From positions 732,333 through 796,332 of the forward strand of contig NZ_CAADHO010000003.1 in the NCBI RefSeq assembly GCF_900699765.1: a stretch of 64,000 nt of DNA, given 5' to 3'. The notes beneath the pieces are model-generated. The model saw only the letters and a program-made list of their open reading frames with translations, was not told the origin of the DNA and searched no databases. Every line of letters begins with the position of its first letter. Position 1 is the first letter of the stretch. This document shows, in pieces, positions 43,614-52,263 of the stretch. The DNA comes from Desulfoluna butyratoxydans (GTDB lineage: Bacteria > Desulfobacterota > Desulfobacteria > Desulfobacterales > Desulfolunaceae). The translations under genes were made by a program, and so were the position numbers.

Positions 43614-44873
43614 TTGTCTGGCTCGATATCATGCCTTAATAACACTGAAAATCATTTCCAAATCAAACCCACATCAGATTCTGTAAGACCGGGAAGGAGG
43701 GTGTTATGCCGCGAGTTCCCCGTATGGTCGTGACGGATTCAGGCCAAAAGGCCGCCTACCATGTGATCAGCCGAACCGCATTGGACGGCCTTCCGTTCGG
43801 GAAGGTCGAGAAAGACGAGATGGTCCGGATCATCCAGAGGTATTCTGCGATTTACAGCGTTGAGGTTCTGGGGTTTGCCATCATGGGAAATCATTTCCAT
43901 CTGCTGGTGGAGGTGAGTCCTGCGGACAGCATGTCCAATGACGAGGTGCGAAGGCGTTTTCAGCTGCTCTATGGAGAAGAGACGGAATTTCCTGAGGGGT
44001 TGCTTGATGAGTACCGCGAGCGGTTTTGCAGTTTGTCGGCCTACGTCAAGGATATCAAGCAGCGGTTTTCTTGTTTTTACAACAAGCGCAGAAAGCGGAA
44101 AGGGACCCTGTGGGGAGAGCGTTTCAAGAGCGTCATCGTAGAGCAGGGAAACACGTTGATCCACTGCCTTGCGTATATCGATTTAAATGCCGTGCGGGCC
44201 GGTATCGTGAAACGGCCGGAAGATTATCGGTGGTGTTCAATCGGGTACCATATCCAGGCGGGAAACAAGGACGGTTTTCTCTCAACGGATTTGGGTATGC
44301 CGTATTTCGGTGTTAATGATGCCGCCACGCAGCTCAGGACATACCGTGAGTACCTGTATCATATCGGGGCTATCGAAAAGAGAGGTAAGGTCAAGATTTC
44401 AAAGAGGGTGCTGGATGAGGAGACCGTGGAAGGGTTTGATATGAACCGGCTTCGGAGGTTACGTTATAAGTCGCGCTATTTTACGGATTCAGGGATCATT
44501 GGTTCCAGGGCCTTTGTCGAGGCACGGTATGAAACCTTTAAGGATCTTTTTGGATCAGCACGTGAGAAAATCCCAAAACGCGTCAAAGGAATTGAGGGAA
44601 TGTATTCTTTAAAACGGTTGTCCGATGCATGATTTCTTAGGGTGGGATTGCATTTTTACCAATCTATAACCCTTCGCCTTGGCACGTTGTGGGTCGATAC
44701 CATGGCTTCAGGGTTGGGTATGCGTTTTCCCTTTTTTGACCCCACCCTGAAGATTGAATTCGATTTTTTTTCTTGAGAAGCTTTTTTTGGTGGTCGCCTT
44801 GGTTTGATTCGGGGACATCTACGAGCCTATTTGTTAAATCCGTTTTGAGGATTAAAAAAAAAAGCCTGTCCCC
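43566..44873 (+). mobile_element. Y1-transposase element, copy 1 (about 1.3 kb)
   Basis: It begins GGGGACAGGCTCTTTAT (43566-43582) and ends AAAAAGCCTGTCCCC (to 44873), inverted copies of each other. One transposase gene lies inside. The left flank of about 120 bases before the gene is conserved with copy 2 and with the decayed copies at 45171 and 46064. Confidence 0.8.
43706..44632 (+). CDS. IS200/RAYT-type Y1 (HUH) transposase, copy 1
   Basis: The 308-aa protein begins MPRVPRMVVTDSGQKAAYHV. The HUH motif is HFHLLVEV in IMGNHFHLLVEV, and the catalytic tyrosine region is in AYVKDIKQRFSCFYNK, with downstream LWGERFKSVIVEQ and YIDLNAVRAGIVKRPEDYRW typical of the Y1_Tnp family. The C-terminal extension (~200-308) is longer than in IS200 and ends RVKGIEGMYSLKRL. 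Such enzymes cut and rejoin single-stranded DNA at hairpins. AAGGAGG lies 8 bases before the ATG. It is closely similar to the copy at 49193. Confidence 0.92.
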   Translation: MPRVPRMVVTDSGQKAAYHVISRTALDGLPFGKVEKDEMVRIIQRYSAIYSVEVLGFAIMGNHFHLLVEVSPADSMSNDEVRRRFQLLYGEETEFPEGLLDEYRERFCSLSAYVKDIKQRFSCFYNKRRKRKGTLWGERFKSVIVEQGNTLIHCLAYIDLNAVRAGIVKRPEDYRWCSIGYHIQAGNKDGFLSTDLGMPYFGVNDAATQLRTYREYLYHIGAIEKRGKVKISKRVLDEETVEGFDMNRLRRLRYKSRYFTDSGIIGSRAFVEARYETFKDLFGSAREKIPKRVKGIEGMYSLKRLSDA

Positions 44874-44879
44874 TATAAC

Positions 44880-45093
44880 TATAAACTATTTAAAGATCTC
44901 TTCGGGTCCACACGTGAGAGAATCCCAAAGCGTGTCAAAGGCATTGAGGGGATGTACTCCTTAAAATGCCTGGCTGAAGCATGATTTAGCAGGGTGTTTT
45001 CTCTTTTTACCGGATCAGAACACGTCTCCACCGCGTGGCGTTGTCAAAGGCATGGGGTTGGGATGGTTTATGTAGGATAAAGAGCCTGTCCCC
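44880..45093 (+). pseudogene. 3' remnant of a Y1 element
   Basis: From 44882 the sequence matches the 3' end of the transposase genes (frame reading STRERIPKRVKGIEGMYSLK), with the 5' nine-tenths missing. It runs to a perfect right end GATAAAGAGCCTGTCCCC at 45076-45093. Confidence 0.8.
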
Positions 45094-45170
45094 ATCAATC
45101 ATCAAATCAAATTTTGAAAAAGGCAAAGCTCCAAATGCAAATTTATAACATTGAGTTTCAATGGAAAAGG

Positions 45171-45440
45171 GGGGTAGGCTTTTTATGCTATACACCCCAT
45201 GCTTGCCTGTGAGATAATCCATTTGGTTTGTATGGTGTCTTAATAACACGGAAAAATAATTATCAAGACAACCCCGTATCAGCTTCTGCAAGGCTGTGAT
45301 CGTGACTGATTAAGGCCAAAAGGTCGCCAGCCATGTGATTGGCCGGACGGAACTGGACGCTCTTCCGTTCGGGAAGAGCGATAAATACGAATTGGTGCAG
45401 AGCATTCAAGAGTAAGCCGGTAAAGAGCCGGCAGGCTTTT
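45171..45440 (+). pseudogene. 5' remnant of a Y1 element
   Basis: A degenerate left end GGGGTAGGCTTTTTAT (45171-45186) is followed by the conserved leader (CCTGTGAGATAATCC, TTAATAACACGGAAAA, TATCAGCTTCTGCAAGG). About 120 bases of decayed coding start follow (reading like ASHVIGRTELDALPFGK). It ends in an end-like TAAAGAGCCGGCAGGCTTTT at 45421-45440. Confidence 0.75.
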
Positions 45441-45523
45441 TAGGCTACCTTTCGGTAAAATGACATGCTGCGCTCTCAGATTTTCAGTGAGCAAAGCGAT
45501 ACACATTCATATCGGAGCCAAGA

Positions 45524-45964
45524 ATGATAATCCAAATTATTGCACTGTTTTGTTGTGGTACTTTTTTTGGGGCGGCGTTCTATATCTCGATAGCACAACA
45601 CCCGGCGACTTTAGAAGCCGGAGTGTCCGTTGGTGGTCGCTTTTTCCCTCCCATGTATAAACGTGCAGCGCCACTGCAAATTACACTTGCAGTGGCTGGG
45701 TTCATTTCAGGCGTAGTCGTTTGGTTCAATGGGATGAGTCTACTCTGGCTTATTGGTGCACTCTTTCTTATTTCCGTTGTACCCATAACCCTCATTGTGA
45801 TTAAGCCAATCAACGACGTGCTGCTAAATTCAGATAACGATCCCGATTCTGAAAACACTCAAGGCTTGCTATCATCTTGGGGACCCAAGCATTGGCTGCG
45901 CACCATAGCAAGCGGAGTGGCATTCTTGCTTTATTTATTTGCGGTTGTTGGGAACAATATCTAA
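45524..45964 (+). CDS. DUF1772 membrane protein
   Basis: The 146-aa protein has four predicted helices (IIALFCCGTFFGAAFYISIA, LQITLAVAGFISGVVVWF, LLWLIGALFLISVVPITLIV, TIASGVAFLLYLFAVVG). The N-terminal GAAFYISIAQHPATLEAG and the P-x-x-Y-KRAAP turn match DUF1772 (anthrone-oxygenase-like) membrane proteins. No enzymatic role is proven for bacterial members. GGAG lies 9 bases before the ATG. The stop overlaps ATCTAACGAATG, which resembles the start of an integron attC site; the rest is lost under a transposon remnant. Confidence 0.75.
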   Translation: MIIQIIALFCCGTFFGAAFYISIAQHPATLEAGVSVGGRFFPPMYKRAAPLQITLAVAGFISGVVVWFNGMSLLWLIGALFLISVVPITLIVIKPINDVLLNSDNDPDSENTQGLLSSWGPKHWLRTIASGVAFLLYLFAVVGNNI

Positions 45965-46063
45965 CGAATGAGGATAGATCGTGTGGAGAACGAAGCAGAG
46001 TGTTTTTTCAGTTTGTTGAACCATCGCAACTTTTTACAGCGCTGTCTGTGATAGTGGTACATC

Positions 46064-46300
46064 GGACAGGCTTTTATGAAACAGGGACAGATTCCATCTG
46101 CTGGACACCCTATGCTCGCCTGTGAACTATGTCGTGGTGTTGGTATCATACATTAATAATTCAAAAAGTATTCCCAAACCAAATTCACATCACATTTATC
46201 AAGACCGGGAAAAGGGTGTTGTGCCGTGAGTTCCCCGTATGCCTGACAGATTCAGGGCAAAAAGGCGCGTACCATGTGATTAGCCGGATACCTGTCCCTA
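46064..46300 (+). pseudogene. 5' remnant of a Y1 element
   Basis: GGACAGGCTTTTAT (46064-46077) precedes the conserved leader (CTATGCTCGCCTGTGAAC, ATTAATAATTCAAAAAGTAT, AAGACCGGGAAAAGGGTG). A decayed start of the transposase gene follows (GTGCCGTGAGTTCCCCGTAT, CAGGGCAAAAAGGCGCGTAC). It stops at about 46290, where CCTGTCCC suggests a fused right end. Confidence 0.75.
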
Positions 46301-46537
46301 TTTGGTCCATGCTGCGAGGTGGGATGGTCTTTTTTTGTGGCTGGTGTGATCTCTTTTATGGTACAAATCCCTAAAATTAGAAAATGTTCGTAAAAAAAAA
46401 CAGGATTTGGGTTGTCAAAAGCTGCGCGTTTCGTTCTGCAATGTTTGGCAACCGGTTGGCTCACTCACTGTGAGTCTTCTTTTTTTATCGGTCCATGGTT
46501 TTGATGATGTCTCTTTTTCTTTATGTATGGTGAGGTC

Positions 46538-46942
46538 ATGGCTCAATCAATGATTTATGAAGAACAGCAGATAATGATTGGTCAAGAGACTGTTGTTGAG
46601 TGCCGTTCACCCAAGAATGGCTTTATGGTTGTTTTTGAAGATGATGGCAAAACAGGTTATTTTTATGGGTTGGATATGGCTCTTCATGGCAATCCAATTC
46701 TTGATGCGTTGCATATTTACGATGCCGAAAATGTCTCAGATGCGCATTTGCCTTCAACCGTTCAGGTCGTATGGTCGGGTGATGGACTGAAATCGCTTCT
46801 GCTGATTAATAACTACCCACATGCTGTCTTTGACTTTGAAAATAAAAGAGGCTATTGCAAGTCCAATTTTCCGCCTGCGGATCTACGATGGTCTAAGTTT
46901 TCGCACGAATGGAGTGATTCGGCTCTTGAGCTTTTTGATTAG
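46538..46942 (+). CDS. DUF2251-like protein
   Basis: The 134-aa soluble protein has the conserved stretches VVFEDDGKTGYFYGLDM, ILDALHIYDAENV, VVWSGDGLKSLLLINNYPHA and VFDFENKRGYCKSNFPP, which I recognise as the DUF2251 pattern. The function is unknown. The start is taken at the ATG giving MAQSMIYEEQQ; GTGAGG is 3-4 bases upstream, and ATGs at 46523 and 46550 are alternatives. Confidence 0.7.
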   Translation: MAQSMIYEEQQIMIGQETVVECRSPKNGFMVVFEDDGKTGYFYGLDMALHGNPILDALHIYDAENVSDAHLPSTVQVVWSGDGLKSLLLINNYPHAVFDFENKRGYCKSNFPPADLRWSKFSHEWSDSALELFD

Positions 46943-46967
46943 CTTCATAACAAACCGCTCATACCCG

Positions 46968-47108
46968 ATGGCCAAAACCATGCTTCGGTTACCACGCGTT
47001 GACAGGCGGAATCGTTTTATCGATACATTTAATGAACGAACCAGAATACAGACAGAATATGATCTGGATAACATGGTTCATAACATACTGAGAGTTGAAA
47101 ATGGGTAG
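46968..47108 (+). CDS. Possible small ORF overlapping greB
   Basis: A 46-codon frame (MAKTMLRLPRVDRRNRFIDT...) ends 8 bases inside greB. The sequence is basic and protein-like, but there is no ribosome-binding site. It may be an N-terminal scrap of a lost gene. Confidence 0.25.
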   Translation: MAKTMLRLPRVDRRNRFIDTFNERTRIQTEYDLDNMVHNILRVENG

Positions 47109-47604
47109 ATGGCGTCCTCCAAAAGAACAAGGGTCAAAGTATATCACGCGGGAAGGTGCACAAAAGTTAACGGATGAAGTTCATTACCTATGGACCGTTG
47201 AACGACCAGGTGTGACCGATAGAATCGCGAAGGCTGCCGCACAAGGGGATCGCAGTGAAAATGCCGAATACATTTATGGCAAGAAACGCTTGCGGGAAAT
47301 TGATGGAAGGCTTCGATTTCTAACGAAACGTCTCGATGGGATGACTGTAGTCAGTCATATCCCTGAGGACCAGGAAAAAGTCTATTTCGGTGCTTTTGTT
47401 ACCCTTGAAGATGATGAGGGGGAAGAGGTCGAATATCGTATCGTTGGACCCGATGAGCTTAATGTTGCCGAGGGAAAACTGAGTATGGATTCGCCTTTAG
47501 GTAAGGCAATACTAGGAAAACGGGTGGATGACGAAATCAAGTTTTCATCGCCAAAGGGTGTGAAGGTTTTTTGTATATCCAAAATCCGTTATGCTGAAAA
47601 ATAA
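47101..47604 (+). CDS. greB: Transcript cleavage factor GreB
   Basis: The 167-aa protein has an N-terminal coiled coil with the acidic tip region RSENAEYIYGKKRLREID (the two acidic residues that stimulate RNA polymerase cleavage are the D/E pair in GDRSENAEY). The C-terminal FKBP-like domain has VTLEDDEGEEVEYRIVGPDE and SPLGKAILGKRVDDEI. The N-terminal GRWRPPKEQGSKYITREGAQ is GreB-specific. It rescues backtracked RNA polymerase. It is unusual as an isolated gene inside a mobile-element-rich island; the IS4 element is inserted 12 bases after its stop. Confidence 0.93.
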   Translation: MGRWRPPKEQGSKYITREGAQKLTDEVHYLWTVERPGVTDRIAKAAAQGDRSENAEYIYGKKRLREIDGRLRFLTKRLDGMTVVSHIPEDQEKVYFGAFVTLEDDEGEEVEYRIVGPDELNVAEGKLSMDSPLGKAILGKRVDDEIKFSSPKGVKVFCISKIRYAEK

Positions 47605-47615
47605 TCACTTTAACT

Positions 47616-49018
47616 CACTGTTGTCCAAAATAGGATTTGACCGGAAGTAAACCGGTGAGAATTTGAAAAGAAGCTCCTTATAAGGCATGGTTAAGTTTGC
47701 CAACAAAGACCTCGCCAAACAAGGAGCATATCAATGGTACGTCATGCCAGCCTTTTCAGTCAAATCGTAGGTTTTTTTGATCGTAACCAGTTTGCCCGCT
47801 TAGTCTCAAACCACGACGCAGAAAGAAACGCAAAAGGCTTTAAATGCTGGGACCATTTTGTTTCCATGCTTTTTTGCCAAATAGCTCAAGCAAAAAGCCT
47901 CCGAGAAATATCTGGTGGTCTGGCCTCGGCCAATGGCAAGTTGAGGCACCTTGGAATGAAACAACCCCCAAGCAAGTCGACACTGTCATATGCAAACCAG
48001 AAACGGCCCTGGGAGATGTATCGAAGTCTCTTTTATGAAACCCTTGTCAAATGTCAGGCTCTTGCACCGACCAGGCATAAGTTTCGATTTAAGAACAAAT
48101 TATTGTCACTTGACAGCTCAACGATCTCACTTTGCCTGGGCCTGTTTCCATGGGCTAAATTTCGAAGAACAAAGGGTGCGGTTAAACTGCATCTCCTTTT
48201 AGACCATGATGGCTACCTTCCAAGTTTTGTGCATATCACAACAGGTGGCACGCATGATGTCACCGTAGCGAGAAATTTGAATATCGCCCCAGAGTCAATA
48301 GTAGCTATGGACCGAGCCTACAACGACTACAAGCTGTTTTGTCGGTGGACTGAGGATCATGTCCATTTTGTAACGAGAACGAAAAACAATGCCGCTTATC
48401 GAGTGGTCGCAACAAGGGCGGCCCCAAAAAATCGAAATATTATCAGTGACGAAGAGATTGAGTTCACAGACAAAAAGTCTTATGAAAAATGTCCCCATCG
48501 GCTTCGAAAAATTGTCGTCTTCGATAAGGACAATGACAGGCACATTGAGCTGCTGACCAACCATATGACATTTGGGGCGACAACGGTTGCAGCCATTTAT
48601 AAGGACCGATGGCAAATTGAGCTGTTCTTCAAAGCGATAAAGCAGAATCTGCGGATCAAAACATTCGTTGGAACCGCTGAAAATGCCCTGATGATACAGA
48701 TTTGGACAGCACTTATCGCAATGTTGATCATCAAGTTCCTTCAGGCCAAATCAAAGTTTGGCTGGTCACTGTCAAATCTGGTTGCCTTTTTGAGGTGGAA
48801 CCTGTTTACACACAGGGATTTGTGGGCCTGGATAGATCAGCCATATGATGTGCTGCCACTTGAGCCTATGTCAGTACAGTTAATGCTCCCATTTACGTGA
48901 GTTGGACAGCAGCCAGAAAATGGGGCCTGTTTTTTAAGAATTGAACAACATCCAGTAACCACAGGGGTCTCTCGAAGAAAATCCCCTTTCTTTGGGGAGG
49001 CTATTTTGGACAGTAGTG
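47616..49018 (+). mobile_element. Complete IS4-family insertion sequence
   Basis: Terminal inverted repeats CACTGTTGTCCAAAATAG (47616-47633) and, on the other strand at the right end (49001-49018), CACTACTGTCCAAAATAG differ at two positions. The flanks carry the direct repeat ACTTTAACT (47607-47615 and 49019-49027), extendable to ACTTTAACTCACT because the element begins with CACT. A 9-13 bp target duplication fits the IS4 family. The element is about 1.4 kb with one transposase. Confidence 0.9.
47734..48900 (+). CDS. IS4-family DDE transposase
   Basis: The 388-aa, full-length protein has the catalytic acidic residues in LLSLDSSTISL, VAMDRAYNDY and the C-terminal YREK signature Y-(2)-R-(3)-E-(6)-K in YKDRWQIELFFKAIK. 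The N-terminal domain has the IS4 DUF4372-like pattern (SQIVGFFDRNQFARLV, CWDHFVSMLFCQIAQAKSLR). AAGGAG lies upstream of the ATG. No frameshift; likely active. Confidence 0.95.
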   Translation: MVRHASLFSQIVGFFDRNQFARLVSNHDAERNAKGFKCWDHFVSMLFCQIAQAKSLREISGGLASANGKLRHLGMKQPPSKSTLSYANQKRPWEMYRSLFYETLVKCQALAPTRHKFRFKNKLLSLDSSTISLCLGLFPWAKFRRTKGAVKLHLLLDHDGYLPSFVHITTGGTHDVTVARNLNIAPESIVAMDRAYNDYKLFCRWTEDHVHFVTRTKNNAAYRVVATRAAPKNRNIISDEEIEFTDKKSYEKCPHRLRKIVVFDKDNDRHIELLTNHMTFGATTVAAIYKDRWQIELFFKAIKQNLRIKTFVGTAENALMIQIWTALIAMLIIKFLQAKSKFGWSLSNLVAFLRWNLFTHRDLWAWIDQPYDVLPLEPMSVQLMLPFT

Positions 49019-49052
49019 ACTTTAACTCACTCCCTTCTCTCTTCTCTCTTTT

Positions 49053-50364
49053 GGGGACAGGCTCTTTATACTGGACATCCCATGTCTACCTGTGAAACAG
49101 TTTGTTGAGCTTGTATCATGCCTTAATAATTCAAAAAAATATTTTCAAACCAAACCCATATCAGATTCTGCAAGACCGGGAAGGAGGGTGTTATGCCGCG
49201 AGTTCCCCGTATGGTCGTGACGGACTCAGGTCAAAAGGCCGCGTACCATGTGATCAGCCGGACTGCACTGGACGGTCTTCCGTTCGGTAAGGTCGAGAAA
49301 GACGAGCTGGTACGGATCATTCAGAGGTATTCGGCGGTTTACAGCGTCGAAGTTCTGGGGTTTGCCATCATGGGAAACCATTTCCATTTGCTGGTGGAGG
49401 TGAGTCCTGCTGACAGCATGTCCAATGAAGACGTGCGAATACGTTTTCACCTGCTCTATGGAGAAACGATCGAGTTTCCCGAGGAGCGGCTGGAAGAGTA
49501 TCGAGAGCGGTTTTGCAGTTTGTCGGCTTACGTCAAGGACATCAAGCAGCGGTTCTCCTGTTTTTACAACAAGCGCAAAAAGCGGAAAGGGACCCTGTGG
49601 GGAGAGCGCTTCAAGAGCGTCATTGTGGAGCAGGGAAGTACGTTGATCCATTGCCTCGCGTATATAGATTTAAATGCCGTGCGAGCCGGTATCGTGAAGC
49701 GCCCGGAGGATTATCGGTGGTGCTCCATCGGGTATCATATCCAGACGGGCAACAAGGACGGGTTTCTTTCATCGGATCTGGGAACACCGGAATTCGGCGA
49801 GGATGATGCCGCTACGCAGCTTAAGACATACCGTGAGTATCTGTATCATATAGGTGCCATCGACAAGAGGGGCAAAGCGAAGATATCCAGAAAGGTACTG
49901 GATGAGGAGGCGACCGAAGGGTTTGAGATGAACCGGCTGCGCCGATTCCGATACAGGAGCCGCTATTTTACGGATTCAGGGATCATTGGTTCTCGGGCCT
50001 TTGTTGAGACGCAGTATGAAACCTTCAAAGATCATTTCCAATCCACACGGGAAAAGATCCCAAAGCGCGTCAAAGGAATTGAGGGGATGTATTCCCTGAA
50101 ACGGCTGGCCGAGGCCTGAGGGTTTTCTTATCCACTATTTTGAAACCGATGCTCGTGCCGTATTGTGTTGATTCTTTGAAGGAATATGCCTTTTTTTTTC
50201 TCTCTCTCATATTCCAAGTTGATGATCAGACTCGATTTCCTTTCACCTTTGTTTGACCATTCCACCCCTAAAAAGCTGTTTATGGTGCACTGCTATGCTT
50301 GATCCTGGGCTCTAACGGGCATGTTTGACGGATAGTTGCTTGGGTAGATAAAGAGCCTGTCCCC
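49053..50364 (+). mobile_element. Y1-transposase element, copy 2 (1312 bp)
   Basis: Perfect 17-bp inverted ends: GGGGACAGGCTCTTTAT (49053-49069) and ATAAAGAGCCTGTCCCC (50348-50364). It contains one intact transposase. The left end lies 21 bases beyond the IS4 target duplication. Confidence 0.88.
49193..50119 (+). CDS. IS200/RAYT-type Y1 (HUH) transposase, copy 2
   Basis: 308 aa and co-linear with the copy at 43706, with scattered substitutions (for example DELVRIIQRYSAVY for DEMVRIIQRYSAIY). It has the same HUH motif NHFHLLVEV and the YIDLNAVRAGIVKRPEDYRW block. The leader and ribosome site (GGGAAGGAGGGTG) are also conserved. Divergence between the copies shows that they did not arise from one very recent duplication. 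Confidence 0.92.
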   Translation: MPRVPRMVVTDSGQKAAYHVISRTALDGLPFGKVEKDELVRIIQRYSAVYSVEVLGFAIMGNHFHLLVEVSPADSMSNEDVRIRFHLLYGETIEFPEERLEEYRERFCSLSAYVKDIKQRFSCFYNKRKKRKGTLWGERFKSVIVEQGSTLIHCLAYIDLNAVRAGIVKRPEDYRWCSIGYHIQTGNKDGFLSSDLGTPEFGEDDAATQLKTYREYLYHIGAIDKRGKAKISRKVLDEEATEGFEMNRLRRFRYRSRYFTDSGIIGSRAFVETQYETFKDHFQSTREKIPKRVKGIEGMYSLKRLAEA

Positions 50365-51040
50365 ATAATAATAATTGAATCTAACGTATGTCTTTCATAT
50401 GAATAGCAAATAGGATCTAAATTAAACTGGGGCAGGCTCTTTTTCTTATAGGCTCGGAGCGGTTTTATGACGTCGCCGAGTTAAGAAGGTAGTGCCTGTC
50501 TTTTTTTTGATCTTTGGCCAACGTTTTAAGGTGGGGATGAAAAAAGAGAATTGCTTTCCGTCGGTTCGGTGCGTGTGCGTGAATGTGCATCGATTATTGA
50601 CGGTATGACTTAAAGATAGTTATTCTTCCTATTTTGAAAATGTTCTTTCCTAAGTATCGGTAAGTTTTTTCAAATTGATAAAAATCGTTTTTAGGCGTAT
50701 GAGGAATCAATGCATGGCTCTTTCTTCCCCTACGGACGGCTCTGTATGCTATGGGGTATGGGTATGAATGACTAATTAATAAGAAGTTTGTTTTGATAAG
50801 CCAATGGCTTGATAAATTACTTTGTTTTAATTTGATGAGTAGGCAGTTGAGGCCGGTCGGTGGCAAATTTATTCGTCATTTTGATGCATAAACGCTGTCG
50901 GATGGGTTTAACCTCCATTCCGGTTTTTTTTGCGTACGTGGCCATGCAGCGTGCCGACGGGTTCGGCTGTTGGGTGTTTGGAATCCATACGATGGGTTGG
51001 AAACGATTAAAGTTTTGAGACGTTTATTGAGGGTATGGGG
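50365..51040. other. Gap with a solitary left end
   Basis: Low-GC sequence. GGGGCAGGCTCTTTTT at 50429-50444 is a left-end-like repeat. A minus-strand frame of 90 codons (50594-50866) has no protein character. GAGGG at 51029 is the ribosome site of the next gene. Confidence 0.5.
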
Positions 51041-52024
51041 ATGGATAAGATTCTGAGTTTGTTGACGTTGTGGATCGTTCGTTTTGTGTTTGTCAAGGAA
51101 GGGACCAATGTCGTTATCACAAGGTTTGGAAAATACGTCAAGACACTGACACCTGGGATGCAGTCGTTTGTTTCGTTGTGGGGATTGTTGGGGAACGTGT
51201 ATACTTTTAAGATTACTGACCCGATGACCTCTAATGTGATTTCGACCAATGAGGTGGATATCAAGGAGATTGTTTACGATTATCCTAAGGAGCGCGTTAT
51301 ATCTAAAGATAATGTGCAGTTCGAGGTTAATGCCATCATTTACTTCAACGTCTTTGATCCTTACAAAGCCCTATTCAAGGTGACGGATTATACCAGTTCT
51401 CTGCGCAAGTTGGTCCAATCGATTTTGCGGGCGGAAATCGGAAACCATGTTCTCGAGGAAACGTATTCCAACAGGGCCCTTATTTCCGAATCACTCACAC
51501 AGGAAGCCGACAAAGCAACCGACGAGTGGGGAATTCGAGTTGTCAGGCTTGAGATAAAAGAATTTGAGCTGGGCGCCTTTGCAGAACAATTATTGCACCA
51601 AAAACAGCAGGATATCGAGAAGAGACAGCAAATCCTCCATGCAGAAGGATTACGTGAAGCAAAGATTAAAGAAGCCGAGGGCCAAAGAGAGTATGAGATA
51701 ACCATTGCCGATGGTAAGAAAGTTGCTGCTGCCGCCGAGGCCGAGGCCATCATCATCAAGGCAAAAGCAGATGCGGATGCGAAAAAGATGGAGTTCGATG
51801 CGGAATCGTATGGGTATGAAGTTATCGCCAAGGTGATCCAGGCGCACCCGGACATAGCCTATTACCTCAAGCTTCATGCCGGCAATACGATCAGCAAGAA
51901 TTTGAGTGAAGGCAAGGCGACGAAAATATTCCTTCCAAATTCATCGGAACATCTTATTAATTCGTTTTCATCTATTTCCGAAGCACTGGATGCCGGCAAG
52001 AGCACCCTTAAAAAGGATGCATAA
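51041..52024 (+). CDS. SPFH/Band 7 (stomatin/prohibitin-like) protein
   Basis: The 327-aa protein has a short N-terminal hydrophobic stretch (ILSLLTLWIVRFVFV) that anchors it, then the SPFH domain (NVVITRFGKYVKTLTPGMQ, VEVNAIIYFNVFDPYKA-type strand, SLRKLVQSILRAEIGNHVLE). A long charged coiled coil rich in Ala/Glu/Lys (EGLREAKIKEAEGQREYEIT, AEAEAIIIKAKADADAKKME) follows. Such proteins form membrane-associated ring assemblies. The usual NfeD partner gene is absent. The ATG at 51041 is chosen, with GAGGG 7 bases upstream; an ATG at 51035 is too close. Confidence 0.88.
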   Translation: MDKILSLLTLWIVRFVFVKEGTNVVITRFGKYVKTLTPGMQSFVSLWGLLGNVYTFKITDPMTSNVISTNEVDIKEIVYDYPKERVISKDNVQFEVNAIIYFNVFDPYKALFKVTDYTSSLRKLVQSILRAEIGNHVLEETYSNRALISESLTQEADKATDEWGIRVVRLEIKEFELGAFAEQLLHQKQQDIEKRQQILHAEGLREAKIKEAEGQREYEITIADGKKVAAAAEAEAIIIKAKADADAKKMEFDAESYGYEVIAKVIQAHPDIAYYLKLHAGNTISKNLSEGKATKIFLPNSSEHLINSFSSISEALDAGKSTLKKDA

Positions 52025-52090
52025 ACACGTTTGGTTAGGGGACGGCTTTGGGGCCGATCAGACTAAATAAAACGAGAAAAAAGAAAAAAA

Positions 52091-52152
52091 GGACAGGTTT
52101 TTTTATAGCGGATTCGTCTGTAGATCCGTGTAAAAAGTAAAGAGCCTGTCCG
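52091..52152. repeat. 62-bp REPIN-like doublet of Y1-element ends
   Basis: GGACAGGTTTTTTTAT at the left and GTAAAGAGCCTGTCC at the right face each other with only about 30 bases between, as in paired REP sequences mobilised by RAYT enzymes. Confidence 0.6.
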
Positions 52153-52263
52153 CTTTTGCCTCATGCTTTGAGCATGGTGAGGTTTTTTCTTGTGAAATTG
52201 TTATTTAATCAACACACCTCACCAAAAATATTTGTTCTGTATCTATTTATTTGGGAGTCATTT

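Noticed and set aside
50594..50866. 90-codon minus-strand frame
   Set aside because: AT-rich random-looking sequence next to transposon ends, no start context.
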